A stretch of DNA of 64,000 bases from Mitragyna speciosa (lineage: Eukaryota; Streptophyta; Magnoliopsida; Gentianales; Rubiaceae), in NCBI GenBank assembly GCA_024721245.1, contig CM045558.1:9340876-9404875 (forward strand), read 5' to 3'. Positions 10,003 to 23,336 of the stretch are shown here, piece by piece; the first letter of the stretch is position 1, and each line of letters starts with the position of its first letter. The notes below the pieces were generated by a model. It was not told the origin of the DNA. It saw nothing but the letters and a program-made list of their open reading frames with translations, and made no database searches. The translations under genes were made by a program, and so were the position numbers.

Positions 10003-11284
10003 CCCATATAATAATGCATGCATAGATGGAGAATTGTAGAGTTGAGACCATTCAGCCTAAGGTATGGGTCGGGCTTGGGCTGGGAAACAAGATTTAGACT
10101 TTTTAAGTGTAAATTTTTCTTCAAAAGATATCAGAAAAAATAATTAAAAAAAATCCTAAGTCATCTAATAAAAACATTAACCAAATGATCATAAGTTTTT
10201 GTATGGACCTTCACTTGTGAATATTGTAGTTTAAACCTAAGGTTCATTAGCTCCTTCTCCAGTCAGCAATTTCCTAGATATAGTGAATTAGTAGGTATTA
10301 CCTTAAGTTTCCCCCATTTTTCCTCCCCCTTAACCTTTGGGTTATTTTCAAAAGAAAAACAAGTCCCACATTGGCGAGTTTGTGAGCTTGAGAGTGTATT
10401 TAAAGTCCATTGGTTCCTCCTCCAGTCAACAATTGCTTCGATGGAGTGAATTAATAGGTTCTACCTTAGGTTTCCCCCTTCTCCCACTCCCTTAACCCGT
10501 TGGGTTATTTTCAAAAAAAAAAAAAAATGTACAACATCATTTTTTTATCTCAGCATTTATCATTTAACTACTCGTATGGCATTTTTAGAACACAAGGTTT
10601 ATGAGCGACTCTTGTTCAAATCCCAAGATCCATGAATAAAATTAAATTAAGCAACTTGGAGATACGTTAAAAACATATATAAATCATATGAGTGAAATCA
10701 ACTTTGGTGAAAATTTAATTTTAATTTCCAAATTTAAATTTTTGCCTAACAGTGATGGTCATTTGTGATTTGTTATCTATGATGGGCATAGATAGACATT
10801 TCAAAAGATTAGAAAGTCATTGTTTAGTTTAATTTTACAAGTCATGTACTGACATGTATTTATCCAAGTTGCAATAAATGAAATATCATAAATCAATATG
10901 CAACAACATGTGTTGCCAAAGGATTAGAGTTACCAACATATCAATACGTGTATGTGCATGTAATAGTTCACTACCACTAAGGTATTCCAGAAAGGGACAC
11001 TAATGTAAAACATCAGTTGATTACCACTAAAGCATTCTAAAAAACAATACTGACACAAAAAGACTAAATAGGTTCACTATTTGGCTCCAGATGGACAAAA
11101 GGTGTACTTTCGCAAGCCACAGCATTTTAGATGTCAACGCAAAAAAATTCATACTAAATTAACCAAAATTAATTGTTTAATAGAAGACCATCATTTCAGA
11201 TGTTAGCAACATCATCTCTTTATAGAACTACTTGATCTTTATGAACATGAATATCAGTGTGAGAATTGTAAGGTAAAAACAAGA
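10003..11284. other. Intergenic stretch with a direct-repeat pair
   Basis: No gene recognised. It holds the 10244-10526 direct-repeat pair and is otherwise AT-rich unassigned sequence up to the 5' LTR of the copia element. Confidence 0.5.
10244..10526. repeat. Direct repeat pair ending in A-rich tails
   Basis: About 115 bp at 10244-10360 recurs at 10401-10526. Both copies carry CCTCCTCCAGTCA-like, GTGAATTA-TAGGT and TTGGGTTATTTTCAAAA motifs. Each copy ends in an A-rich tract (the second has about 15 As), as expected for short retroposed units such as SINEs. No clear Pol III box was found, so SINE identity is only a suggestion. Confidence 0.5.
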
Positions 11285-11762
11285 TGTAAGACTTGCCTCT
11301 TTTAGAGTCAATTATGACCGACACGATTGATTTCAAATTTATTGATATCTTAATTGGTTAATTGACATTTGTTAACAATTGATTACTATCTTCTATCTAA
11401 TGGTGATTGACTGGTATCTTCTGCTAATTGATATATCAATCAATCAATTAGCCAGAGATTCTCAGTTATGATTTATGATAAGATTTCCTTAATGGAAGTA
11501 AATCCCACAAATTTTGATAATTGCAAGTAAGGGTCCCTGGCATAGCTTATAAATAGCCTGCGGTACCCCATCAATATGACAGTCTCTGATTAGAGAAACT
11601 CTCTTACTCTAAAATTCTTATACACACATTACTTTATCATAATAGAAAATAAGAAGACAAGAAGTCATACGATACTAGTTTTTGTTTGACAACAATGACT
11701 AGAGGTAAGCTATTTAGATTCCACTGCCTAGTACATGTTACGTGCATTTATTGAATTTAATA
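11285..11762 (+). repeat. 5' LTR of the copia element
   Basis: Starts TGTAAGACTTGCCTC and ends TTTAATA (CA-type end lost). It matches the copy at 18680-19177 along its whole length, with many substitutions and small indels, which implies an old insertion. A TATAAATA box sits at 11548-11555. Confidence 0.88.
11548..11555 (+). promoter_or_regulatory. TATA box in the 5' LTR
   Basis: TATAAATA in the R/U3 part of the LTR. The equivalent site in the 3' LTR is mutated to CCTATAAC. Confidence 0.55.
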
Positions 11763-11764
11763 TA

Positions 11765-11777
11765 TGGTATTAGAGCC
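11765..11777 (+). other. Primer-binding site, tRNA-iMet type
   Basis: TGGTATTAGAGCC follows the LTR after two bases. It differs at one position from the standard plant TGGTATCAGAGCC, complementary to the 3' end of initiator-Met tRNA. Confidence 0.8.
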
Positions 11778-12744
11778 ACCATCTAGCCATGTTATTCAAC
11801 ATATAACTTCATGACTTATTGGTTGTTTGATAAAGTTGCAACGACTTTGGTCATGTTTTTTAACATATAACTTCATACATTAGTGGCTGTATGGTAAAGT
11901 TGCGATGGTTTGTCTAATGTGTCAATGAGTCAATTCCATCAACATGGGATCTATTTTCCCATGTTAGGTATCGGACCTATATGTCGTATGCTCAATGATT
12001 GAGAATTGTGTAGTATTCCCATTAATATGTGATATGGGATTTCATTTACAAACGAAATTCATCTTGAGCCTAATTTCCTTGATTGGAAAATATTATCATA
12101 TGTTGTTTAATAATAAATATGTATATGATAATTCTTGGAAAATCACCATTTATGAATTTCATAAGAAATCAATCATACATGTAGTGTTTTGTGCACTACA
12201 ATTATCGTAAAATATCTTATATTATAACTTAAGTATTGGGTATCAACCTTTTATTTTGTTGAATACCTTCAAATTGTTAGATGTCATCATAAAGTTCTTT
12301 TATCTTATATTTAAGACTGGCCACAATATATTAGATACTTGATTTTAGAATTTTAATCACATAAATGGGAAGTGTTTGAATAAATGCATCTGACTAAGTA
12401 AGCAATTAATCCATTAAAGTTATCGCTTGGCTCTAAGGGAAGTGGTAGTTTTAATAAGATTAATTGAAATAAGATGGTAGATTTGATGTTGTGTTAACGA
12501 TTTTCCTAGACCTATAGTTATGGAAAAGTTCTATTTTTGTATTTTAATTTACCAATTTTATTATAAAGAAATAAATTCAATGCAATGGCAACCTCTACCA
12601 ACAAGAAGATTTGAATTTATTATTTGAGTTAACATAAGTTAATTCAATCTTTATGTTTTAAATTTTATAGCAGTAGTGTATGTATATTCTTGGAAATTGT
12701 AGTTTTTTCTACTGCTACTCTTTTTAGTGATTCATCTCGTATTC

Positions 12745-15712
12745 TAATGTTAACCGATGAAAACTACACTAAATGGAAGGACATGATTCTTTGACTTTGG
12801 AGTGCATGGATCTTGATTTGGTGCTTTGTGAAAATAAACGACCCATTCTTATGGATCTAAATTCATCAAATGAAAAGGTTACTTATGATCGGTGAGAGCG
12901 ATCTAATTGCTTAATTTTGATGCTCATTAAGTACCCTATTAGCTGAAGCATTTGGAGTTCAATCCTTTGATTGTTACCGAGCAAAAGCTTACACAAATGC
13001 AAATGACGAACAATTAGTAAGCTCTAACAAGACCTTGACTAGCATCCTTATGAAGAAACTTGCAAGCATGCCACTTGACAAAAGTAGTAGTATGCATGAG
13101 CACATTATGGAAATGAACGATATTGTTGCTAAACTAAAGTCCCTTAAAGTTGAGATTTCTAAATCATTTATTGTGCATTTCATTCTTAACTCTCTTGCAT
13201 CAGAATATACTCCGTTTAAGATCCCTTATACCACAAATAAAGAAGAATGGTCAATTAACAAACTTTTGACTATGTTGTTTAAGAAGAGAAGAGATTAAAA
13301 CATGACACATCAGAAAGTCTTCATCTGATGACTTATGGTAAAGGAAAAGCAAAGAAAGGCAAAGCGAGATGGTAATAAAGACAAATGTCATTTTTGTAAA
13401 TAGAAAGGGCATCGAAAGAAAAATTGCCTCAAATACAAGAAACGGTTCGAAAGGAAAGGCAATATCATTTACATTTATTTTGAATCTAAGAAGTTAGTGA
13501 TAATACTTGGTAGATTGATTGTGGTTCTACAATTCATAGTTTTAAAACTATACAAGGCTTTCTCAACCAAAAGAAGCTACTGGGAACCGAACAAAGCATC
13601 TATCCTAGAAATCATATACATTCAACTGTTGAAGGCGTGGAGACATATAGACTCATTTAAAGACCAATTTTCAATTAGATCTTCAAAAAACTTTTTACAT
13701 TCCATCTTAATCTAGAGATTTAATTTTTCTTTCTAGACTATCCATTATTGGATATGATTCAAATTCTCATCTTCTAACTGTGAATCATTTGAGAAATAAT
13801 AAAGCAATCAATACTGCTAGATGGAATGTTATTTAAACTTGAGTTGGAGCGCAATATGAATATAGTCTTTTAATTGCGCATGGTATTAGTACTAAATGCA
13901 ATATTATTCAATGAGAACACTTTAAAATCTGGGTGTAGAGATTCGGACACATTTCTATAGATCGAATCAAAAGATTAGTAAATGATGGACTCCTAAAGAC
14001 TTTTAGATTTCACTAATCTTGGTACTTGTATAGAATGCATAAAGGGTAGCAGACTAACAAGACCATAAAAGGTGCTAAAAGAAGTTCTTAATTATTTGAA
14101 ATTATACACACGAATATCTGTGGACCTTTTCATATCCTTTGCTTGATTGGTCAAAGATATTTTATTTCATTCATAGAGGACTATTCAAGATTTTGTATCT
14201 TTATGTCTTGTTTGATAAATTAGAAACACTTGATGCTTTCAAAATTTTTAAACCAGATACATATAAATAAAAAGAAAAGAAAATTAAAATTGTGAGATCA
14301 GAGAGGGATGGTGAATATTATGAAAAGTACACAAGTAAGGGATAAGTACAAGGTCTATTTGCTAAATTTATCAAGAAAGAAGCTATTGTTGCATAATATA
14401 CAATGCCTGGCACACTACAACAAAGTGGTATAGCTAAAAGGAAATAGAACTCTCATGGACATGGTTAGAACCATGATTAGCAGCTTTGTGTTATCTTTAT
14501 CTTTATGGAGTGAAGTTTTAAAAACAATTGTGTATACTTAAACATGACACGTCCAAGATTATCCCAAGACACCGTTTGAAATTTAGAATAGATGAAAACC
14601 TAGTTTGAAGCATTTACACATAGGGGTTGTTCAATTGAAGTGAGGGTATATAATCCACACCTTAAGAAGCTAGACAAACATATAATTAGTGATTTTTTCA
14701 TAGTCTATGCTGTTAACTCCAAAGGATTCAGATTTTACTGGCCTTCACACATTCGTAAAATTATAGTAGCTAAAAATGCTAAATTTCTTAAGGAACATGA
14801 TAAATGTGGGAGTCTTTCTCCAAAGGTATAATTTGAAATAAAAAAAGGGATGTAGCCTGTGATGTCCTCGCATGATCTGATTGTTATTCAAAATGTTGTA
14901 GAGCTAAACAAGCAACCCCTACCTTAGCAATCACATCCAAAACAAGTAACAATAGTTGATCCCACTAAACAAATTCTTCATGAAACAATGGGAGTCAGAA
15001 GATCCTCAAGAATTCAAAACCATAAATTTCTAGTGATTATGAAGTATATCTTTAAGAGTCTAATTATGATATTGGATTTAAAGATGATCCCAATTCATTT
15101 TCACAAGCCATGAGTGGAGAAAATTCCACATCTTGGTATAATGCCATGAAAGAAGTAACGGAATCAATGGCTAAAAATAAAGTCTGGGATCTTGCTAAAT
15201 TACCCAAGACAGTCTCTATCGTAGGATGCAAATGGGTTTTTAAAACCAAAAAAGACTCAATGGGTAATATCGAATGACATAAAGCTAGACTTGTAGCCTA
15301 AGGTTTCACTCAAAAAGAAGGCGTTGACTACCATGAAACCTTCTCTCTTGTTTCAAAGAAGGATTCATTGCGTATTATCATCGCAACAATGGCTCATTTT
15401 GATTTGACCTATGTAAAATGGATGTGAAAATTACATTATTTAATGCAAATCTTGAAGAAGAGGTTTACATGCAGCAACATGAAGGTTTTGTCAACAATGA
15501 CAAAAAATGAACTTGTTTGCAAATTAAAGAAATCTATATATGGACTAAAATAGGCTTCTCGCCAATAGAATATTAAGTTTCACAACATTGTCTCTTCATT
15601 TAGATTTGTAGATAATATTGTTGATAGCGCATATACCTTAAGATAAGTGGAAGCAAATGTATATTTTTAATCTTATATCTAGATGGTATTCTTCTTGCAA
15701 GTAATGATATAG
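12745..15712 (+). pseudogene. Copia gag-protease-integrase-RT, degenerate (left part)
   Basis: Gag reads LTDENYTKWKDMIL, later MKKLASMPLDKSSSMHEHI and LKVEISKSFIVHFILNSL (13035-13298). A zinc knuckle CHFCK-KGHRKKNCLKYKK follows at about 13387-13440 with one internal stop. The protease site appears as DCGST (13513-13530). An integrase stretch with ICGPF and FIEDYSRF lies near 14110-14200. Reverse transcriptase runs from WYNAMKEVTESMAKNKVWDL (15137) to YLDGILLASNDIGL (15673-15717). The catalytic YVDD box has become YLDG, so the enzyme would be dead even if the frame were intact. The nested insertion cuts the sequence at this point. Confidence 0.85.
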
Positions 15713-17386
15713 GTTTGTTATGTGTTGTAGATTATGTATAGCAATTAAGAACAAATACACACAAATCAAGTAATAAAAACTTAATCTCCCAACTTAATCC
15801 GCAAGTGCACGGGTCTATTGTAGTACTTAGAGTATTAGGTGTCGAATCCCACTAGGAATCAAATATGTGCAACTACTTAAGCTTTTTCACTAACTTTTAT
15901 TATCTAAATGCAATTAAAATAAGATGCATATGGGGTACCTTCAATAGAATAGGTATATGATTGAGAACTTTTTCTAGAATCCGAGCAAAGAAGCCTAGAA
16001 CATAGAATCCACTAATGAATCTTGCATGAATGACTTACTAAATTTTACCTTGCCTTGTTTAGAATCCAATTCCATAAGTGTCATAACTAGATCTCTCTAT
16101 TCAATGACAAGATTCCAACTATTCTCATGATGAAATCTTATGAAAACATGAATTATAGTGATTCACTTAAGCATCCATTATTCTCATATGAACTACTTAA
16201 GTATTACTTGTTCATCTTCCATTACTACAAGCATTTCTCAATGTCAAGTAACAACTAAATGACTTGTTTAAGTTTGCCAAGCAAAAACAAGTGTTAAAGC
16301 TTAAGCAAATAAACAAACAAATGCAAGCTTAACAAGTTTTGGTAATATAAGTCATGCTTTTGGATTCATTAGCTTTATTTATATTCTAGATGAAGCTTTT
16401 AGTGAATCATGACTAATGAAACAACTAAAAGTATAACTTCAAAGCAAGAATTCATTCCAACAATTGAAAGTAAATAGAGGGGAGTAAGAATCTCTCAACC
16501 AAAGTTTAGACAAGGCTTCTCTTCTTATTCACCTTCAAAATTGAACTTACAATAGTTCTCTTACAATGCTCCTCACTATTCTATTGAAGGATGAAGAGAA
16601 TTCTATTAACTTTCTACCAAAACTAGTATAAACTAAGCTAATGCTACTTTCTACTACTCAAACTTATTACAAAGACTTTACAAATGACTTCTATTTATAG
16701 ACAATGTTCCTCAAGTCATTTTCCAACTTGCATGAATCGTTAATGCATGAAAATGATGAAGATTTACTTTTGGATTCCAAATGAGTACAAAAGTCTTCAT
16801 TTATGCTTCCAATGTATTCTCCCACTTGCAAAAACCTATTCTCATCTGAAAATGTCTACAAAAACAGTTTGAAGAAGATGCAAGTTGAACCCCTAGAAAA
16901 ATCCAGCCGACCTGCAATCCGTGGGTTGTGATCCGCAGGTGTGACCCGCGAATCACTCCTTGTGGACCCCACTTAAGTTTTTTATTTTTGCTGAGCTGGC
17001 ATCTACGTGTGCAAGCATTTTCCATGTATATCCATGCATTTTGATATAGAATTAGATTTTTTCATTATTTTTACATAATTATTCCTTTAAGTTGTTCATC
17101 CAACTTTAACTCTTTGAATCACCATTGACTTTAATTTCCCTTTACTCCAATTGATCCAAAATAAGTTTTAGTATAATGAGCCTACAATTATACACAAAAA
17201 TTGTGCATTAATTTGCTCAAAAAAAATTTCGCCTCAAAACCCTAATTCCGGTAAAAACCTATTTCTTATGAATTGTTAGAAAATGAGTCATTTGTAACCA
17301 AAAATACTATAATTATACTAAAATAACATTTAAAATATATAATAATATATATATTAATATTGGTAAATTTATTACTTATCAGTTTG
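15713..17386 (-). mobile_element. Nested 1664-bp insertion (15718-17381), probable solo LTR
   Basis: GTTTG occurs immediately left (15713-15717) and right (17382-17386) of a 1664-bp block that interrupts the copia reverse-transcriptase reading. Without it, IGL joins LHKTK exactly. On the minus strand the block begins TGATAAGTAATAAATTTACC, a plausible LTR start. Its other end (CACATAA on the minus strand) lacks the expected CA, so decay or a non-canonical end is assumed. It contains CCGCAAGTGCACGGGTCTAT at 15800-15819. No coding frame and no second LTR are present. Minus orientation is inferred only from the TG end. Confidence 0.75.
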
Positions 17387-18262
17387 CTGCATAAAACTAA
17401 ATAGTTTCTTGCGTAGAACTTTGAAATGAAGGATATAGATGAAGCTTCTTATGTAATTGGCACAACGATTAACATAGATAGAATAAGAAAATTCTTGGAC
17501 TATCTCAAAAGGCCTACATTGAAAAGATTCTAGAAAGATTTGAAATGAAAAATTGCTCTCCCATTGCAACTCCAATTATCAAAGGAGAAAAATTCAGTTT
17601 GAATCAATGTCCTAAAAAATGAATTGGAACAAAACGTGATGGATGGCACTTCGTATGTTTCACTTGTTGTAAGCCTCATGTATGCTCATGTCTGAACTAG
17701 ACCGGATATAGCATTTGTAGTTAGAATGCTACTAAGATATATGGAAGAGACCAAGAACTGTAAGTGTACATACAGAAAGTCTGACTTTTTGGAGGTAGTT
17801 GGGTATTCTTATTTAGATTTTGCTGGATGTGCGGGTTCAAGTAAATCTACTTCAAGGTACATTTTCCTTCTTACTAGAGGAATTGTATCTTGAATAAGTA
17901 TATAAAAATAAATGATTTTTCTATTATCTACAATGGAAGCAAAATTGATTACATGCTATGAAACTATATCACAGCTTTTTAGTTGAAGAACTCCATATTT
18001 GGCCTAAAAGTTGTAGATTCTATAATTAGGCCATTGAAGATCTTTTGTGATAACTCAAATCTAATATTTTTTGCTAAGAACAATAAGATTAGAAGTTGAA
18101 GCAAGCATATCAACATCAAGAACTTAGTGGTCAAAGATCATGTTAAAAGGCAAGAAGTAATCATTGAGCACGTTACTACTCAATTAATGATTGCTAATCC
18201 TATGACTAAAGGTTTGCCAGCTAAAATCTTCTAGGATCATGTAGTCCATATAGGACTTTGTA
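17387..18262 (+). pseudogene. Copia RT end and RNase H, degenerate (right part)
   Basis: Continues the reverse transcriptase with KMKDMDEASYVIG, then SLVVSLMYAHV, RPDIAFVV, and the RNase H part with a degenerate SYLDFAGCAGSSKSTSRYIF and TMEAKLITCYE. Near the end come IKNLVVKDHV and IANPMTKGLPAKIF, typical of copia RNase H C-termini. Several stops are present. Confidence 0.85.
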
Positions 18263-18679
18263 GCTCGTTTTAGATTCCTTCTATTTTCTTGACTATTTGT
18301 GTCTAGACATTTGTTAATAATTTTACATATTTGTGCACATTAAAATTGATACATGTATGAAGAAGTGATTTTTTGATTCATGGAGTTGGACCTTGAGTAA
18401 CTTATATATTGTGATCCATAAAGTTGGACCCTGAATAACTTATATAAAGTAATTCATAAATTTTTAAAGCACTTGATTAGGAAATATATATTGTAATACA
18501 TAGAAAGAAGTGTTCAATATGAAAGCATAATCGCCATGATCTATATGCCAGCATTTCCTAATTAAGAAACCATTGTATAACTGTCGAATTCGTTGAGTGA
18601 CAATAAAGATTTATGGCAAGTTTAGCCATCTAGCCACTCATAAATTGTTTGACTATTGTATGTTAATCAAGGGGGAGGA

Positions 18680-19177
18680 CATAAGACTTGCCTCTTTTAA
18701 AGGTAATTATGACGTATATTTTTTATTCTAAATTCGTTGATATTTAATTGATATTTTGTCAATAATTGACTTATATCTTCTATTTAATGGTGATTGATTG
18801 ATATCTTCTGCTAACTAATATACCAGTTAATCAAATCAATTAATTAGTCTGAGATATTATTCTCAGTTATGATTTATGGTAAGATTTCCTTGATTGAAAA
18901 AAATTATATAGATTTTGATAATTAATAGTAATGGTTCCTTGCATAGCCTATAACTAGCCTATACTACTCCATCTACAAGACAATCTCTCTGGTTAGGTAT
19001 ATGCTAGAAGCTACTTACTCCAAAATTTAGCTACATATATTACTCTATTAGAATAGACAAGAAGGAGACAAGAAGGCATAGGGGATTAATTTTTGTTTCA
19101 CCACAATGGATGGAAGTAAACTATTTAGATTCTACTGCTTAGTACATGTTTCGTATATGTATTTATTGAGTTTAACA
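18680..19177 (+). repeat. 3' LTR of the copia element
   Basis: Direct copy of 11285-11762. It is preceded by the polypurine tract GGGGGAGGA and ends TTTAACA. The first bases have decayed (CATAAGAC instead of TGTAAGAC). Confidence 0.88.
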
Positions 19178-20002
19178 CAAGGTAATACGAACTATACTAT
19201 TCTGTTTGTGAATCTGAAGCACAAAGAATAATCTATGTTAGCCATATTCATTATTCTTACAAGTGTTTGGCTTTACGATTGTACTTCTTTGACTACTTCC
19301 CTTGGGCTTCCCTCTGTCCAAGGCACACAAGGTCATGCATACATCATTGAGCATGTTCGAAAGTTAGTTGGGGGTAGTAGATGTGGATGCTTCATGATGT
19401 CTAGTAACTATACTCCTGGTTGAACTAGTTGACCACTAAATATAAAGCCAAATAAATGAATGAGAAATAGTTACCTACCTAAAATCATCATAAGTCAATT
19501 ATTAAAGGTTGCTGCTAGAAGTAAACTGATAATTTTAAAATATTACTTTATTAAATGGCAAAAATGTTAGGTTCTAATATTTAATCAACTTTCTAAAGAG
19601 TAACTCTTATTTTGGAATAATGAAAAAGTGAAAACATAACATTGGCTATGGGATGAGGGACTATCAATCAATATTATATTCTCTAATTATCATGTTCGAC
19701 ATATATGTTATTTTGTAATTTGCTAATATTTTATACTCATTTATGCTAACAAAGGAAAAAAATTCCACCTTCTATTGATTTTCACCTAACTTTTAGTTTA
19801 AAAAAATCTCGTATTTCTTCTTTTCATTAAAACACGTGGTTTGATACATTGAAACATGACATTTTCGATTGGTATATAATGTATTTTATTTAGTATCTAA
19901 TTCAAATAAAATGGTATTCACGCACCCTTTTAGAGTCTCACATAATTTTTTACACTATTCACAAAATTTTCACTTAAAATGTATATGAAGAGCTATATCA
20001 TT
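19178..20002. other. Intergenic stretch, no gene recognised
   Basis: AT-rich DNA between the copia 3' LTR and the solo LTR. A 62-codon open frame near 19235 has no recognisable features. Confidence 0.5.
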
Positions 20003-22976
20003 TGTGACAGCCCCATCTTACCCTAAGGCGAACCAAAGGGCTCAGTGAACTGCCTGTCTAGCTCTCGCCAGGACTCGGGTCAAGCACGCACTAGAATCCA
20101 TGAAACAATTGACATTCTATAGAAAACTCGTAAATACATTCATATGATTCAAACTTAAGAGCGAGGGTACCAGTTAAGTAGTTTACATCATAAACATCTA
20201 ACTAATACAGTAAAATCTCAAATATCCTTTTTCTAGCAAAATCCTACCAACATCTACCCTTGAATCCTCACCACCAGCTTTAATAATAGGAGCCTGTTTA
20301 AGGAAAACAAATAAAAGAGGGTGAACTATAATAGCCCAGTGAGGTTCCCACACATGCGAACACACAGACAGACAATTAGAAAAATAAATAAATCAATAAT
20401 ACGTGCCATAAAACAGTATAAGAACAAGTTAAGTAAACAACTAATCAAATAAGGAAGGATACATCTCAACCACGGGAGCAAGCTCAACCGCGGGATTATC
20501 GAGTACATAATCATGTGGCAATAGTGTTCAGACTAATAGAGAAAACCAGGTCCTTGCCAATGATCAGGTAAATATCAGCACAGTACCCGAAACCACCCAT
20601 GCACCTTTACCTCCTCAATACCTCCACTCCAGGGTGAGATCTCAACCCTAGAGGGTAAAACAGTTTCTTCAATCCAGAGTTGGCCTCTTTGAGGAATCTC
20701 AACCCAAAGGAAAGAACACGAACCCTAATGCCCAATGCCTTATATCCTACTCAATAACAGTATGACTAATTGTGGTGTAACTGGTGAAGTATGACCACGG
20801 AAGTCTAGCCCAAAGGTTCAGTCCAGTTGAAGTTCACAAATAAGTATATTCACATTTGATAAAAGTTGCGCATGTAACAAATTGCGGGATAGATATGATA
20901 AAGTACACATCTGACCCTCATATAGCACATTGTAGTAGTTAACAAGTAGCAGGCAAAGTGAAATTAACACTTAGACATGCATCAAGCACACATAAGGAAA
21001 CACTCACTTGAAAATTTCAAGAAAGTTCCTCGTAAAATGTGCGAGGTTCAGACTCGGATCCTGAAATTCATAAGTAGTCTAATTAACCTACTGGATTTTT
21101 TTCAACAGAAGTTTTTTTTATAAAATGTACCAAGTTTAACTAGGGTTTTAAGATAAATGCAAATTGGTTATAGGGAAAAATCCCAGAAGTTATAATAAAG
21201 GAATCCAGGTAAAACCCTAAATCAACTGATAAAGAAATTTAAGAAATTCCTTTTTTGAAAGTAATTTAGTTATAAGGGCAAATAATTCATTAAGTATCAA
21301 AATTAAGACTAAATTTAAAAGAAATAATTAATACTAGAAATTCGTTACTAATTTCTGCTTTATTTACTATATTAGTTGCAAAACTCTAATAATTCACTAT
21401 ACATTTTGGACCAAAAGAAAATATTGCTAAATACTATAAACTAAAGAAGTAGTTTAATTAAATATTGATTAGGGTTCAAGGTTTTGGTGGAAAAGAAATT
21501 TTTGTCCAAAATAATTAGTTTATAAGTAAACTAGTTTTTTTTTAAAGTCCAAGAAAGATTTATTAGTAATAGTCAAGTATAATTTAATAACTTAGCAAAA
21601 TTAATATGGGTTAAAATGAGAAAACTCCAAAATATCCTATACTTAACTAAATTAATGGTTTTAAACTAATTAATATCAAACTAATGATATTTAATTAAAT
21701 TAAGACTAGTTAAATAATAAATTAGGGTTATTTGGTGAAAACATACTAAATCAAGTATAAAGTGAAACTAGTCAAATTTCACTTACACATTCAAAAGTCA
21801 AGTTTCTAACCAGTTTAAATTTTCAAAATTTATAAGAGTTCCTTCCCAAAATTGATTAACAAGGTTCCAAATTCATTGCACAATATTTTCTTAAAAATCG
21901 GTTAAGTAGATTAAACTTAAGGTGCTCATTATTTGGTGTCACTTCACAAGCTGAAATTTCCAACAGTTTTTGTCATCAAAACTTGGCCAAAACAAGGTTA
22001 ATGTAGCTAGAAATATTAGGTTATCAAAGCTGAATTTTTTGTAAACTAGTAAAGCTGGAATTTGTTCAAGGTTTGGAACAAGGAAATGCCGGTTTGCAAG
22101 CTGAAATTTCAGCAACTTCAGCCCACTAAACAGGCTCTAAATACTAAAATCCTTCCAGAATTTTCCTCTAACAAGATTAACCAACATGCCTTCTAACTCT
22201 AGTCAAAATTTCAACCATAAATTCCAAGATTTTCCACTCAAATAGCGCATTAATTTCCTATACAAGTCCATACTAAGCAAGTAGGTAACAACATAGTTAC
22301 TCTACCATCAAGGAAAGGATCAAAACAAGAAGAAACCTCATGATCATGAGCATAAATATTCATATATATAATCAAGAGAACAAAATATAACCATAAACCT
22401 TAAGTACTTAATGAAATCATAAGAAAAACATAAGAAATCTTCTAATAAAACTTGAAAGAACTTGAAGTTTCTTGATGAGTTTACCTCAAAATAGGTAGGG
22501 TTTTAGTTGAAGAAGAGTGGATGATTAGTCCCTTAAGAACCTTCAACTTTTGAGCAAGGCTTTTGGGGAAAGATTAAGTTAGTCTTTTAAGTGTTTAAAA
22601 TGAGTGAAATTGAAGTATATTTTGGGCAATAGAGTGGCCGGCCAAGGGAGAGAAAAATGCAAGGAAATTTGAGCCAAAAAAATTGAAAAGAATTGGTAAA
22701 AGTGAAAGCCAATAATAGGTGGCCATTCATGGTGCTAGGTGACATAATCTTCCAAATATCTAAGTAATAGGTGGCCTTACTTTTACAAATATCTAAGCTT
22801 GGTTGGTAACATTTAATTAGTGTAATTTTCCTATGATTATCATTAAACATGTAATAATAATAATTCAAGAAATCAAATTATAAAAGAAAATCATACAATA
22901 ACAACTAATAAGAAAAATTTACAATTAACATTCATAACATAGAAACTAAGTGGTTTTAAGCTTCTAGGGTTTTACA
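20003..22976 (+). mobile_element. Solo LTR, 2974 bp (family 'TGTGACAGCCCC')
   Basis: Begins TGTGACAGCCCCATCTTACC and ends CTAGGGTTTTACA, with TG...CA termini. TCATT flanks it on both sides (19998-20002 and 22977-22981), an exact 5-bp target duplication. No internal primer site, gag, pol or second copy in direct orientation is present, so this is an LTR left after LTR-LTR recombination. A second copy of the family lies at 27323-30151 in opposite orientation. The length suggests a Ty3/gypsy parent, but the parent's coding region is not in the window. Confidence 0.88.
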
Positions 22977-23336
22977 TCATTTGCTAAATTTGACTATATG
23001 GTGAATTATTTTTTTGATTTAATTTTTTTTGAATGTTATTTCAATAAAAAAATCAATAAAATTATAATACTTTTTTAGTTACAAGATCAAATCTAATCCA
23101 ACATACAATGTATAATCTAACACTCATACATTTCTATCTAAACAATAGGATCGATAGTCACACTTTTGACCTAATGCAAGAGAGGGGTTAATTACATCTT
23201 ATTTTTTCTAATCGATTCTTTTATATGGATTAGTATCTATCTTATCCCACTTAGATTCTTCATAACTTGTGCCTTATTTTGTGCCATATATTATCAATTA
23301 CAAATAAGCATAGGCCCACAAAAATTATGTCAGCCG

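Larger units (their letters stand above)
11285..19177 (+). mobile_element. Full-length, inactive Ty1/copia retrotransposon with a nested insertion
   Basis: A pair of direct LTRs (11285-11762 and 18680-19177) encloses, in order, a tRNA-iMet-like primer site (11765-11777), a copia gag with CCHC knuckle, protease, integrase, reverse transcriptase and RNase H remnants, and a GGGGGAGGA polypurine tract (18671-18679). The flanking 5-mers CAAGA (11280-11284) and CAAGG (19178-19182) look like a decayed target duplication. Many stops and frameshifts inactivate it. Removing the 1664-bp insertion at 15718-17381 leaves about 6.2 kb, a normal copia size. Confidence 0.9.

Noticed and set aside
19235..19423. 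62-codon frame next to the copia 3' LTR
   Set aside because: No recognisable domain, no splice or promoter context, and length expected by chance.
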